DNA of 57,167 nt, taken from NCBI GenBank assembly GCA_017469335.1, contig JAFUGP010000174.1, positions 1 to 57,167 of the forward strand, given 5' to 3'. How positions within the stretch are numbered: the first letter of the stretch is position 1; every line of letters starts with the position of its first letter. The notes under the pieces were generated by a model that searched no databases, was not told the origin of the DNA, and saw nothing but the letters and a program-made list of their open reading frames with translations. Made by a program: the position numbers and the translations under genes. This stretch comes from Succinivibrio sp. GTDB taxonomy: Bacteria > Pseudomonadota > Gammaproteobacteria > Enterobacterales > Succinivibrionaceae. Below, piece after piece: positions 48,037 through 56,938 of the stretch.

Positions 48037-50499
48037 TCAGATAAAGAGATTGCTGCCGGCGTGTCCGGAGCGCTCCATATAGGTCGCCACGCCGCCGGTG
48101 CTCACGCCGTCGATGAGCTCTTCACGTTTGATGCCCATAAGCTCCATGCTCATCTGACAGGCGATGAACTCAGCGCCGCCCGCTCTGGCCTGAGCCATGA
48201 GCTCAGAGAGTGAAGGCACACCCTTTTGCCGCATCAGCTGTTTCATCATACTGCCGCCGAGGCCGCCGAAACTCAATCGCGAGAGTCTGAGCTTATCTGC
48301 GCCGCGCGGCAGCAGCGCCTGGAACAGACGCGTCATACCGCCGTTGCCGAGGCCGCTGCCCTGCTCTTTCTTGAGCACGTTCAGTCCCCAGAAGGTAAAG
48401 AACATGGTGACCTTACGACCGGCGGCCAGAGCACCGTTGGCCAGCACGAAAGCTGCCAGTACCTTGTCAAGATCGTCGCTGAACACGATGATGGTCTGGG
48501 CCTGAGCGACCGGCGTGCCTGCTGCGGCTTCATGGATAGCAGCACGTTTTCGCACCTGCACCGTGACCACGCCGTTTTGCTCCTGCACCCCCATAAACTC
48601 CTGACCTGTGCTCTTGCACCACGCCTGCGCGTCAGTGGGGAAACTGGGATCGGTGGCCTTAATGAGCACACTCTGACCTTCTTTTAGCCTGTCTATGGCC
48701 TCCTTGAGCTTCATGATGGGGCCCGGGCACTGCAAAGAGCAGGCATCCACCGTCAGCACCTGCCCGCTCTCTGCGGCCAGATCCTTACGCTGGATACGCT
48801 GTTGCTGTCCGCTCACCCCGCCGCGCGGCTCAATGAGCGGAGGTTGCAGATAATCCAGGTACAGTCGGTAGATTTTATATCCACCGCTTAAGTTGTAGAC
48901 CTCGCTAAAACCGCGGCCTTTTAAGATGCGCGTCGCTACATAGCCGCGCTGTCCCACCGCGCAGTACACCACGATTTTGTGTCCCTTGGGTACCTCACCC
49001 AAGCGCTCTCGCAGATCATCTACGGGAATATTCACGGCCCCCGCGATGGCCCCGGCGGCGAATTCCTCTTTGGTTCTGACATCGATAAGTACCGCTCCCG
49101 AGCCGATAAAGGAGTCAAGATCGCGGCAATCGAGCGGTTCCATGAGAGCCGAGCGCACATTCTGCGCGACATAACCGGCGATGGCCAGGGGATCTTTGGC
49201 CGAGGAGAATGGCGGCGCGTAGCACTGCTCCAAGGCCGTCAAATCATGAATGGTGCCGCCATGTTTGATGATGAGGGCAGCCTCGTCCACGCGTTTGTCC
49301 ACCCCGTCATTGCCCACACACTGCACACCGTAGAGCCTGCCGCTCTCCCGGTCGAAGTTGAGTTTGGTGATAAGCGGCATGGCTCCCGGATAGTAGGAGG
49401 CATGCGAGGGCGAGACGGTCACCGTGCTTACGAAGTGCTTAAGTCCGGCTTCCTTGAGCTGCCGCTCGGACAGACCGGTCATGGCCGCTTTAAGGGCGAA
49501 GACCTTGACGATGGAAGTGCCCACGGCACCCTCATAATCCCAGCGCATGTTGCACATGTGATCAGCCGCCAGACTCGCCTGCCGATTGGCAGGACCGGCC
49601 AGAGGTACCCCGCCGGGCAGCCTGGTCAGCGGATTTATAAGCTCTATGGCATCGCCTACGGCATAGACTCCCGGTACACTGGTCTCCAGATTGGAGGAAA
49701 CCACAATACCGCGCCTGCCTATTTTAAGCCCGCCTAGTCGGGCCAGCTCCAGGTTCGGCGCCCCGCCGGTGGCCACGATGAGCAGGCCGCAGCCCACGAC
49801 CGAGCCGTCGGTGAGGGTGACCAAAAGATCCTCCCCTGCCTTAGTGATGGCTTTGACGCCGGTATTCAAGCGCAGGGCCACGTCATGATTTAAGAGCTCA
49901 CGGTGCAGGGCGCAGGCTACCAAAGGATCCGCAGGCGGCATTACCTGCGGGGCAAACTCCACCAAGGTCACGGCCAGTCCTTTGACCCGCAGGTTTTCGG
50001 CTGCCTCCAGACCGATAAAGCCCCCTCCGGCCACCACCGCGGAGGCTATGCCGTGCTGTTCGATGTACTCCCTGATCTTAAGGGCATCGTCGACGCTGCG
50101 CAAAGTAAACACCCCCGGCAGGTCCACGCCCGGCCACTTGGGCCTCACTCCGCTGGAACCGGGGGATAGGAGCAACTTGTCGTAGCTCTCCTCGTAAGTC
50201 CGACCGTCCCTGGTTTTGACCGTGACCACCTTGCGGGCCGTATCCAGCCCCACCGCCTCATGGCCGGTGCGTACCTCAAGATTAAAGCGCCGCGCAAAGT
50301 CCGCGGGAGTCTGCACCAGGAGTTTGTCGGGCGTGGCGATCACCCCGCTTAGGTAATAGGGCAGTCCGCAGCTGGCATAGGAAATGTAAGGGCCCTTTTC
50401 CAGCATCACGATGCTGCCCTGCTCGTCCAGACGCCGCAGGCGCGCCGCGGCGGTGGCACCGCCGGCCGCACCGCCTACAATCAGATACTTGACAGTCAT
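48037..50499 (-). CDS. CoA-disulfide-reductase-like flavoprotein with rhodanese, TusA and DsrE domains
   Basis: An 820-residue four-domain protein. Residues 1-450: an FAD/NAD(P)H disulfide reductase with FAD motif VGGAAGGATAAARLRRLD and the single active Cys44 in SYASCGLPYYL, as in CoA disulfide reductases. About 455-550: rhodanese with the active-site Cys near 513 (VYCAVGQRG). About 575-640: TusA/SirA with CPGP (Cys near 590). About 660-820: a DsrE/DsrF-like domain ending in MERSGHAGSNLFI. All four are sulfur- or persulfide-handling modules, so the protein should pass persulfide sulfur from a CoA- or glutathione-like thiol along one chain. It starts 2 nt after the phosphate transporter stop. 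Confidence 0.93.
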   Translation of the reverse strand: MTVKYLIVGGAAGGATAAARLRRLDEQGSIVMLEKGPYISYASCGLPYYLSGVIATPDKLLVQTPADFARRFNLEVRTGHEAVGLDTARKVVTVKTRDGRTYEESYDKLLLSPGSSGVRPKWPGVDLPGVFTLRSVDDALKIREYIEQHGIASAVVAGGGFIGLEAAENLRVKGLAVTLVEFAPQVMPPADPLVACALHRELLNHDVALRLNTGVKAITKAGEDLLVTLTDGSVVGCGLLIVATGGAPNLELARLGGLKIGRRGIVVSSNLETSVPGVYAVGDAIELINPLTRLPGGVPLAGPANRQASLAADHMCNMRWDYEGAVGTSIVKVFALKAAMTGLSERQLKEAGLKHFVSTVTVSPSHASYYPGAMPLITKLNFDRESGRLYGVQCVGNDGVDKRVDEAALIIKHGGTIHDLTALEQCYAPPFSSAKDPLAIAGYVAQNVRSALMEPLDCRDLDSFIGSGAVLIDVRTKEEFAAGAIAGAVNIPVDDLRERLGEVPKGHKIVVYCAVGQRGYVATRILKGRGFSEVYNLSGGYKIYRLYLDYLQPPLIEPRGGVSGQQQRIQRKDLAAESGQVLTVDACSLQCPGPIMKLKEAIDRLKEGQSVLIKATDPSFPTDAQAWCKSTGQEFMGVQEQNGVVTVQVRKRAAIHEAAAGTPVAQAQTIIVFSDDLDKVLAAFVLANGALAAGRKVTMFFTFWGLNVLKKEQGSGLGNGGMTRLFQALLPRGADKLRLSRLSFGGLGGSMMKQLMRQKGVPSLSELMAQARAGGAEFIACQMSMELMGIKREELIDGVSTGGVATYMERSGHAGSNLFI

Positions 50500-50501
50500 G
50501 C

Positions 50502-52988
50502 TTAGCCTCCCCGTCCCTGCTGCGCCTTGAGATCTTTGACAGCACTCTGCTCTAAGGCCTCCAGCTCCGCCGGAGATTTGGGCAGAGTATGAGCCTCACT
50601 GGCCTTGCTCACGCCAGGCAGCGGTGACTCAGTCTGATCTTCGGCCACCGCCTGCTCCACCAGGCTCTCGCTGTTGGAGTTTAAGGCCGCCGGCAATACA
50701 TCTGAGGATAACTGCGCATCATCCACCGGGGTCATGACGCAGTTGCCCTCCACCAGTTCCGCCAAAGCGCGCTCCTGCATGCCCACCGCCACAAAGCGGT
50801 TGGCCAGATCGCGCAGGGCCTGCAGGAAGGTCAGATACATCTCCGAGGAGTGCATCGACACTCTCTGTTTGCCGATGATGGTAACCAGGCCTATCTGGCA
50901 GCGGTCAATGTCACGGTTTAATTTCTTGGTGTGCTTGACCAGGTTCTCCACATTGCGCGCGTCGGGTTTTTCGGCCACCTGGCGCATGTCAAGCTGCAGG
51001 CGCTCCAGGCGCTTTAACAGTTCTGTAAGGCTCTGCTTCATCTCACCGCCGAAAATGGTATGACGGTTTGCCACATGGTTGACGGCCTGATCGAGGGAGT
51101 AGCGCACCGACTTGGCCGACTCCAGCATATTGGAGTACACCAGATAGAAGAAGAACTTGGCATCCACGGTACCGTGATCCTTGCGGCTGTTGCCGCCTAC
51201 CTGGTCCAGAGCCAGCGTATAGTAGGCCCCGCGCTGTTCGGTTATCGCCTCCTGGATGTTGGCGGCCTTGATGCGGGCCTTGCGCAACTGAAACTCGTTA
51301 TCCTCGAAGAAGGCGTCAAAACTGCGCTTCAGGCAGGCTATCTGCTGTTCAAAGTATTCGGGCACCGCATTGGAGACGCTGCTTAAAATCTCCGCGTCGT
51401 TCTGGGCCTTCAGGATGGAGGCGGCACGCTCTTTTTTGTTCTTGCGGATAAAGTTGCTGTAGATGACCAGCGTGAAGGCCCCCGGCACCAGAGTGAACAG
51501 CGCCGCGCCCTCAAAGGTGCAGATGATGAAGGCGATAAAACAGGAGAGGGTAAAGGCCCCTAAGGCGGTCATAAACCAGCCCGCGATCACCGTGATCACA
51601 CCGGAGATGCGGTACACCGCGCTCTCGCGATCCCAGGCTCCGTCGGCAAAGGATGAACCCATGGCCACCATGAAGGTCACATAAGTGGTGGACAGAGGAA
51701 GTTTCAGGGAAGTGGCAAAGGAAATGAGCGCCGAGGCCACCACCAGATTGACACTGGCTCTGACATAATCAAAGGGCATGGGCGTCTGACCTTTGACCAC
51801 CTTGGCCTTGCGGTAACGCTGCCCCACGCCGGAGAGCAGCGCCGCAGGCATGGCATGATAGACGGCCCGCGACACCCCCAGTCCCATGCGGGTGATGATA
51901 CGCCCCATGGTGGAGGCACCGAACTGCTCACGCTCGCCGCCTGAGGAGGAGGACAGATTGACCGTGGTCTGCACCACGCGCCGGGCCTTTTTGGAAGTCC
52001 ACAGTGTCACACACATCACGCAGCCGGCCAGGAACAGCCAGATGGTGTTGGTGCGCGCCACCTCATTGAGAGCGCTCATCTTAAAGAACGTGGCCGCCTG
52101 CTGCGACTCTGCCCAGATCCCGTAACCATCCAAAGCCGCCAGCGGCACGCCCACGAAGTTGACCAGGTCGTTGCCGGCAAAGGAGAAGGCCAGACCGAAA
52201 GTGCCCATTAGGATGATGAGCTTGAAAATGTTAAGGCCGGCCAGAGCCATGAGCTGGCCTAAGCAGAAAAAGACGATGAAGATCCCCCACATGATGATCT
52301 GCAGATTTTCTTCCAGGTAGGAGAGCATCTGCGGGGTGACGAAGGAGGCGCCGCGGGCGCCTTTGACGAGCAGAAAATAGGCAATGGTGGTGACGCACAC
52401 ACCGGTAAAGAGCCCGCCTACGTACTTTACGGTATGGCGCAGCCTGAAGGTAAAGAACACGCGGCAGACAAACTGCACCATCAGCCCCGAGAGAAAGGCC
52501 AGCACCACCGAGAGCAAAATGCCGGTGACGATGGTGGCGGCGCGGTCTATCTTGATGAAATCAAAGAGCTCGCCCATACCCAGGCCCTGGGCGTGGATCT
52601 TGTAGATGGAAACCATGGTCGAGGCGCCCAAGAGTTCAAAAATCACCGAGACCGTGGTGGAGGTGGGCAGACCGAAACTGATGAAGGTATTGAGCAGCAG
52701 CACATCACTGACCATCACTGCCGCGAAGATGAACATGATCTCCTGGTAGGTGAACATGTCCGGGTGAAACATGCCCTTGCGGGCGATTTCCATCATCCCC
52801 GAGGAAAAGGTGGCGCCTAACAGCACTCCCAGGGAGGCGACCAGCATGATGACGGTGAGCGGGGCAATGCGCGTGCCCACGGAGGCGGCCAGGAAATTGG
52901 CGGCATCATTGCTGACACCTACGAACAGATCGGCGGTGGACAGCAACAAGAGCATTACCACCAGCACTATAAACAATGACTCAAACAT
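50502..52988 (-). CDS. PiT-family inorganic phosphate transporter with PhoU-like tail
   Basis: An 828-residue protein. The N-terminal two-thirds (about 1-530) is a PiT/PHO4 permease with the repeated signature: GVSNDAANFLAASVGTRIAPL and, in the second half, LVNFVGVPLAALDGY and GSSFADGAWDRESAVYRISG. About 550-740 is a helical region rich in charged residues that looks like a PhoU-type domain, and the last 90 residues are acidic and Ala/Ser-rich. It should import phosphate with a cation. SD GAGGAA lies just before ATG 52988. The CoADR gene follows after 2 nt. Confidence 0.92.
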   Translation of the reverse strand: MFESLFIVLVVMLLLLSTADLFVGVSNDAANFLAASVGTRIAPLTVIMLVASLGVLLGATFSSGMMEIARKGMFHPDMFTYQEIMFIFAAVMVSDVLLLNTFISFGLPTSTTVSVIFELLGASTMVSIYKIHAQGLGMGELFDFIKIDRAATIVTGILLSVVLAFLSGLMVQFVCRVFFTFRLRHTVKYVGGLFTGVCVTTIAYFLLVKGARGASFVTPQMLSYLEENLQIIMWGIFIVFFCLGQLMALAGLNIFKLIILMGTFGLAFSFAGNDLVNFVGVPLAALDGYGIWAESQQAATFFKMSALNEVARTNTIWLFLAGCVMCVTLWTSKKARRVVQTTVNLSSSSGGEREQFGASTMGRIITRMGLGVSRAVYHAMPAALLSGVGQRYRKAKVVKGQTPMPFDYVRASVNLVVASALISFATSLKLPLSTTYVTFMVAMGSSFADGAWDRESAVYRISGVITVIAGWFMTALGAFTLSCFIAFIICTFEGAALFTLVPGAFTLVIYSNFIRKNKKERAASILKAQNDAEILSSVSNAVPEYFEQQIACLKRSFDAFFEDNEFQLRKARIKAANIQEAITEQRGAYYTLALDQVGGNSRKDHGTVDAKFFFYLVYSNMLESAKSVRYSLDQAVNHVANRHTIFGGEMKQSLTELLKRLERLQLDMRQVAEKPDARNVENLVKHTKKLNRDIDRCQIGLVTIIGKQRVSMHSSEMYLTFLQALRDLANRFVAVGMQERALAELVEGNCVMTPVDDAQLSSDVLPAALNSNSESLVEQAVAEDQTESPLPGVSKASEAHTLPKSPAELEALEQSAVKDLKAQQGRGG

Positions 52989-53002
52989 GAAAATTCCTCA
53001 AG

Positions 53003-53033
53003 GTGCCGTGCTCTGTCAGTGAAAGCACGGCAC
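53003..53033 (-). promoter_or_regulatory. Leader hairpin just before the phosphate transporter SD
   Basis: Ten-bp arms (53003-53012 and 53024-53033) around an 11-nt loop. On the minus strand it ends three bases before the SD of the PiT gene, and lacks a T run, so it could affect translation or mark the 3' end of the XRE transcript. Confidence 0.5.
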
Positions 53034-53090
53034 ACCGGGGTGATGATGGACGGCACCGGCTTACACCCGTGCCTTGCAGTGAAGCTGCGT

Positions 53091-53807
53091 TCAGCTCTTG
53101 AACAGCCCCTTGAGCAGGCCGGAGGCAACATTGGCCAGAGTGGAACTGCCGTCAGTGCTCTGTTTGTTGTCCCCGCCCTGTGACTGTCCCTGCGATTTGA
53201 GGATCGACGCTGCCAGCGAGGCCAGGGAGGCGGCGGTGGAGGCTCCGCCACTCGGCGTGCCCGCGGTATTCTGCCCTTTGGTGGCATTACCCAGCACCAT
53301 GCCGGCCAACGCGGTCAGGGCGGCAGCCGTATCATTGGAGCCGCTGCTCTGGGCGGTCTGAGCCTGCGGGGCACTCTGGCTCTTGCCGCCTAACAGGGCA
53401 CCGGCCAGCGAAGCTAAAGTAGAAGCGGTACTTGAGCCGCCCTGCTGAGGCTGCCCCGTGCTCTGCTCGGTCTTACTGCTCTGGCTGGAATTTAAAAGCA
53501 GCGTGGCCAGCGAGGCCAGAGCCGAGGCGTTTTCACCCTTGATGCCGAACTGCTTGAGCAAAGACTCGGTGGCACCCTTGCCCAGCAAATCGCCCAAGGG
53601 CACCTTGAAGGTGGAGGCCAGGGAATTGAGCTGACCTAGCATGGGCAGTACCTTGGCGTCCTCCCAGGCAGCATAGGTCTGAGGCTGCACCCCGATTTTC
53701 TGGGCCACATCCTCCTGGGTAAAGCCCAGCTGCTCGCGAAAGGTTTTGATCTTGCCGGCGAATTCCTTAAGACTGCCGATGAGTTTTAATACGTCTATAT
53801 CTGGCAT
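53091..53807 (-). CDS. XRE-family HTH protein with five amphipathic C-terminal repeats
   Basis: A 238-residue protein with an HTH-XRE domain at about residues 20-73 (FREQLGFTQEDVAQKIGVQ, then TYAAWEDAKVLPMLGQL). The rest consists of five short hydrophobic helices, [ST]xLASLAxxLL-like, beginning near residues 96, 130, 163, 194 and 223, joined by Ser/Gln/Gly linkers of about 20 residues; the last ends at the C terminus as LLKGLFKS. I know no family with this tail. ATG 53807 has GAGGAG. Repressor or chromosome-organising roles are both possible. Confidence 0.75.
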   Translation of the reverse strand: MPDIDVLKLIGSLKEFAGKIKTFREQLGFTQEDVAQKIGVQPQTYAAWEDAKVLPMLGQLNSLASTFKVPLGDLLGKGATESLLKQFGIKGENASALASLATLLLNSSQSSKTEQSTGQPQQGGSSTASTLASLAGALLGGKSQSAPQAQTAQSSGSNDTAAALTALAGMVLGNATKGQNTAGTPSGGASTAASLASLAASILKSQGQSQGGDNKQSTDGSSTLANVASGLLKGLFKS

Positions 53808-53982
53808 GTGCTGCTCCTCAAAGCTGTGCAATTCTTTGTGAAAGAGACCTGAAAAACACCTGTCACCGCCTTGCGGCGGCGCTGCCGGATATTATAAAAA
53901 GAAGGGATTTTTAAGGCTGTGATCTCGCACGCAGGGCCTTAGGTGCACAAAGGAGATCAGGTACGATCAAGCATACCTAAAG

Positions 53983-54340
53983 TAAGCGAGTCAGCCTGTA
54001 AGCCGAGTTCTGTGAACGGCAGTCATTCATCTAGACCGGAGGTCACCCGCCGGTTCAAGCAATCAACCCGCCCCCAGATGCGGACCACACCATGCGGGAG
54101 CCTATTTGATCTTGCTCCGGGTGGAGTTTACCGTGCCCTTTTTATTACTAAAAAGGCGGTGCGCTCTTACCGCACCCTTTCACCATTGCCGGCGCTTGGC
54201 GCTTAGGCTGTCTGCTCTCTGTTGCACTGGTCATGGGCTCACGCCCTCCAGGCGTTACCTGGCACCCTGTCCTGCGGAGCTCGGACTTTCCTCCCCCGCT
54301 TTGGCCAAAGTCAAAGCGGCAGCGACTGCCCGGCTGACTC
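53983..54340 (-). ncRNA. rnpB: RNase P RNA (class A)
   Basis: The catalytic RNA that matures tRNA 5' ends, on the minus strand. Conserved blocks are present in order: GAGGAAAGTCC (54293-54283), CAGGGTGCCAGGTAACGCC, GACCAGTGCAACAGAGAGCA, GGTGAAAGGGTGCGGTAAGA, GGTAAACTCCACCCGGAGCA and the 3' P4 strand AGATGAATGACTGCC. The terminal helix P1 pairs GAGTCAGCC with GGCTGACTC (53988-53996). The length is about 358 nt (E. coli 377). The 3' end is estimated to within a few bases. Confidence 0.97.
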
Positions 54341-54348
54341 GGGAAGCG

Positions 54349-54354
54349 ATTATA
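54349..54354 (-). promoter_or_regulatory. -10 box of rnpB
   Basis: TATAAT on the minus strand, about 8 bp before the predicted rnpB 5' end. No convincing -35 noted. Confidence 0.7.
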
Positions 54355-54492
54355 GCATTTTGCCAAACCGCCTGAACTGTTCCAACTTACAGCACCAAAA
54401 ACAAACAGCGCCCTGCGCCAGGACCTGGCAAGAAAAAAGGCCAAGGTTTTACCTCAGCCTTAGGTGGAGATGGTGCTGCTCCTTGCTTGACT

Positions 54493-54681
54493 CTAAGCGC
54501 TCAGCTCGGCGGTTTTTGACTTCAGATCGCCATCACTTTGGGATCTGCCACACTCCCTGACCAGGGAATCGAACTTGTAATTCTCGTTTAAGCGCCGCTC
54601 CCACAGTTGCGAGAGCTCCCAGATGCGCCCCTTGTTAAGGCAGTACTCCTCATCTTCTTCAAAAAAGTAGTTAATGCTCAT
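54493..54681 (-). CDS. Small hypothetical protein downstream of the HipA-like kinase
   Basis: A 62-residue protein, MSINYFFEEDEEYCLNKGRI at the N terminus, acidic first then basic and polar; probably helical. The ATG at 54681 has AGAGGA upstream; an in-frame ATG at 54702 adds seven residues. No known family. It is on the kinase strand, 133 nt after the kinase stop. Coding character is moderate. Confidence 0.5.
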   Translation of the reverse strand: MSINYFFEEDEEYCLNKGRIWELSQLWERRLNENYKFDSLVRECGRSQSDGDLKSKTAELSA

Positions 54682-54814
54682 GCTGTTATCCTCTTTTTTC
54701 ATGCGCGATTAAATTTTAGCCGTCGCTATTTTAGATCAAAGTGAGGCCCCGGACAAATCACCGTCCCAATAAAGCGTCAGGTTTGAGCCCGCAGTTTATG
54801 GAATGATAGCTTGT

Positions 54815-56527
54815 CTACCCAAGCGGCAACGTTGCCACCACTTCTGACAGATCGGGCACAGGACAGTCCCGTTCCAGCATATCCGAGGTGATTTTGAGGG
54901 CCTGCTCCCGCAGTTCGGCAGCGGGAAGATCTTTCATCACCTCAAGTTTAACCAGATCCGCAATGACTGCATTGCCTACCAGGGAGGTGGCGTTTCGTTT
55001 AATAAACTCATCCATTTCGCCTGCAGCAGCTGTGGCGAGCAACTCCCGATAGTCCTGCTTATCCTTTATGTTGCGCTGTATAAACCCGGCAATAAACGGG
55101 GAATGGGTTAAAGCCGTCAATGAAAGGTTATGGCGCACGTACGCATCCATGAGCTCGGTAAAAAATAAGGAAGGGCTTTTTTTACCGTCATAAGGAGGCT
55201 GTCGTCTTATAAAGGAGAGCAGATCATTTTCTCTTTCATCACAGTCATAAGCAAAGTACAACGTCGAAGGAGTGAATCCGGCCGATAAACGTCTGCCCAG
55301 CGCTAACACTCTCTGAACGTTGAGAGACAGAACTTCGCTCATGATCTCGAACTTTTCATCGTCAAGCGGATAGAGCTCGCTGTTGTGAAACTCAAAATCA
55401 GTCAGAGCAGCGACTCTGTCGCAGATGTCAGACGTGATAAAACGCGAGACACTCTGCCGGAAAGAATAGTCATTGACCGGATTGGGGCAGAACTCAATGA
55501 GTTCCTGCGCAGAGGGCAAAGCGTCCTTGATGATGAAATCAGCCCCTAAAGAGCGGCCTTGGTCATAAAGGGGCAGCATTTCCCCAAGCGAGTTATCTTC
55601 GTTGTGCAAAAACAACCCGTAATTGAGTTTGTGCCGATCCGTATTCAGGATCACAGCATCAAACACCCTCATCAGGGCGAAGTTATCCACTCCTAATTTC
55701 TCGCCTATCTGCACATCGTAGATGCTCTCTGCGTAAATATCCGGCGTATTGTCACCCAAGAGCTCAGGCAAAGCATGCAGCACGGGACAGGCACCCCAAT
55801 CCTCGGTGCAAAAGCATGGACACACCGAAACCGGAATAGTGCGACCGTCCGGCAAAGGGAAAAGTTCAATGTCATAGGGCACAGCATTAAGCCCCAGCGC
55901 CTGAGCGACTTGAGAGGCGAAGTACTCGCCGTGCACCTGATCGATAAAATGCAGTCTTTCCGAGGAAAAATCAGATTTAAGCAGAACCAGCCCCTCACCT
56001 CGGTGTCTCCAGCATTTGCCCTGAGCCCCTTCTATTTTGTACTCAGCCGAAATCAGGCGATCCTTGTAGGAATAGGAGGGTCCGGAACGCTCTCCGGTAA
56101 GAGCCAGGGTGCCCAAATCATCATTAAATGAGTGGGTAAACAAGTTGATGTCTTTCCAGGTGACTTTATCAGGCTCGCGCCTGATCCAATAGTTGTCGGT
56201 AACGCCCAGTAAACGCGTGGCATCGGCAAAACGCATGAAATTCAAGGAAGAGATACCATCTACGGCACTCTCCAACAAAGCACCAAAGCGCCTGCCTTCA
56301 AAAGCACAGCGATTTTCCACCCACTGCTGCAGTTTACGGTCAAAAGTTCCCGCCCGGTTGTATGTCAGACCTCGTGGTAACAGACCGGAACAAGACTCAT
56401 TGAGGAGCGCATCTCCAAGATAGAAACGCAGATATTCACCATGAGAGATCTCGGCAAACAGCTTGAAGGAGCAGAGCTCATAATCACGCAACATCAGCGT
56501 GTAGAGGCCTTTGCAAAGTGTAGCCAT
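54815..56527 (-). CDS. HipA/CtkA-like serine/threonine kinase
   Basis: A 570-residue protein. About residues 155-430 form a HipA-like kinase fold: ATP-site Lys in EGLVLLKSDFSSERLHFIDQ, the catalytic loop DAVILNTDRHKLNYGLFLHN (DRHxxN) and the metal Asp in LPLYDQGRSLGADF. This matches the CtkA-type branch of HipA-like kinases, not the short HipA of the hipBA toxin-antitoxin pair. The N-terminal 150 residues and the C-terminal ~150 residues are unrecognised. No adjacent HipB-like antitoxin. The tract is AT-richer than neighbouring genes, which hints at acquisition. Confidence 0.78.
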   Translation of the reverse strand: MATLCKGLYTLMLRDYELCSFKLFAEISHGEYLRFYLGDALLNESCSGLLPRGLTYNRAGTFDRKLQQWVENRCAFEGRRFGALLESAVDGISSLNFMRFADATRLLGVTDNYWIRREPDKVTWKDINLFTHSFNDDLGTLALTGERSGPSYSYKDRLISAEYKIEGAQGKCWRHRGEGLVLLKSDFSSERLHFIDQVHGEYFASQVAQALGLNAVPYDIELFPLPDGRTIPVSVCPCFCTEDWGACPVLHALPELLGDNTPDIYAESIYDVQIGEKLGVDNFALMRVFDAVILNTDRHKLNYGLFLHNEDNSLGEMLPLYDQGRSLGADFIIKDALPSAQELIEFCPNPVNDYSFRQSVSRFITSDICDRVAALTDFEFHNSELYPLDDEKFEIMSEVLSLNVQRVLALGRRLSAGFTPSTLYFAYDCDERENDLLSFIRRQPPYDGKKSPSLFFTELMDAYVRHNLSLTALTHSPFIAGFIQRNIKDKQDYRELLATAAAGEMDEFIKRNATSLVGNAVIADLVKLEVMKDLPAAELREQALKITSDMLERDCPVPDLSEVVATLPLG

Positions 56528-56619
56528 CCAAATCTTTTACTTCATTAGGGATGATGAAATGATTTAAACACTGTGTACTTATACTTCAGTTTGCCCAAGA
56601 GCTATGCTATGAGACTTCT

Positions 56620-56847
56620 TTAGGGAAAATGAAATCTCTCTTTGAAGGCTTTTTCGTTCATAGGCTTGCCCTCAAAGCAATCTTCATATGAGGCAAAAAC
56701 CTGAGTATTCTCACTGAAGAACAATTCAGGAAACACTAAATCAGAGGGAATCTTGAACAGATAAAAATCATTACCTTTGAGATAGCATATAAGGTGTAAC
56801 TCAGTTTCAAGGTGTTCTCTGAGAACCTCTGAGGCAGTCCTGACCAC
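56620..56847 (-). CDS. Small hypothetical protein upstream of the HipA-like kinase
   Basis: A 75-residue protein starting at GTG 56847 (AGG about 8 nt upstream), reading MVRTASEVLREHLETELHLI and ending KERFHFP. Mixed helical/beta character, one Cys near the N terminus and one in the second half. No known family. It precedes the kinase on the same strand by 92 nt and could be its partner or modulator. Confidence 0.5.
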   Translation of the reverse strand: MVRTASEVLREHLETELHLICYLKGNDFYLFKIPSDLVFPELFFSENTQVFASYEDCFEGKPMNEKAFKERFHFP

Positions 56848-56898
56848 AGCTATACCTGTCTTTAACAGCTAGCATAGCTTAAGGCGCCTTTTTTATCC

Positions 56899-56938
56899 AG
56901 ACGTTTGGCATGAAAATCAATGCCAAACGTCTTTTTTT
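56899..56938 (+). terminator. Strong intrinsic terminator with no visible plus-strand gene
   Basis: A perfect 13-bp stem (56899-56911 with 56920-56932), an 8-nt loop, then T7. Nothing on the plus strand upstream looks coding. The same palindrome lies about 50-90 nt upstream of the small GTG-start gene on the minus strand, so an operator function is also possible. Confidence 0.8.

Noticed and set aside
53091-56527. XRE gene as a HipB-like antitoxin of the HipA-like kinase
   Set aside because: The genes are separated by rnpB and a small gene over 1 kb, the XRE gene has an unusual tail, and the kinase is of the CtkA-like branch.
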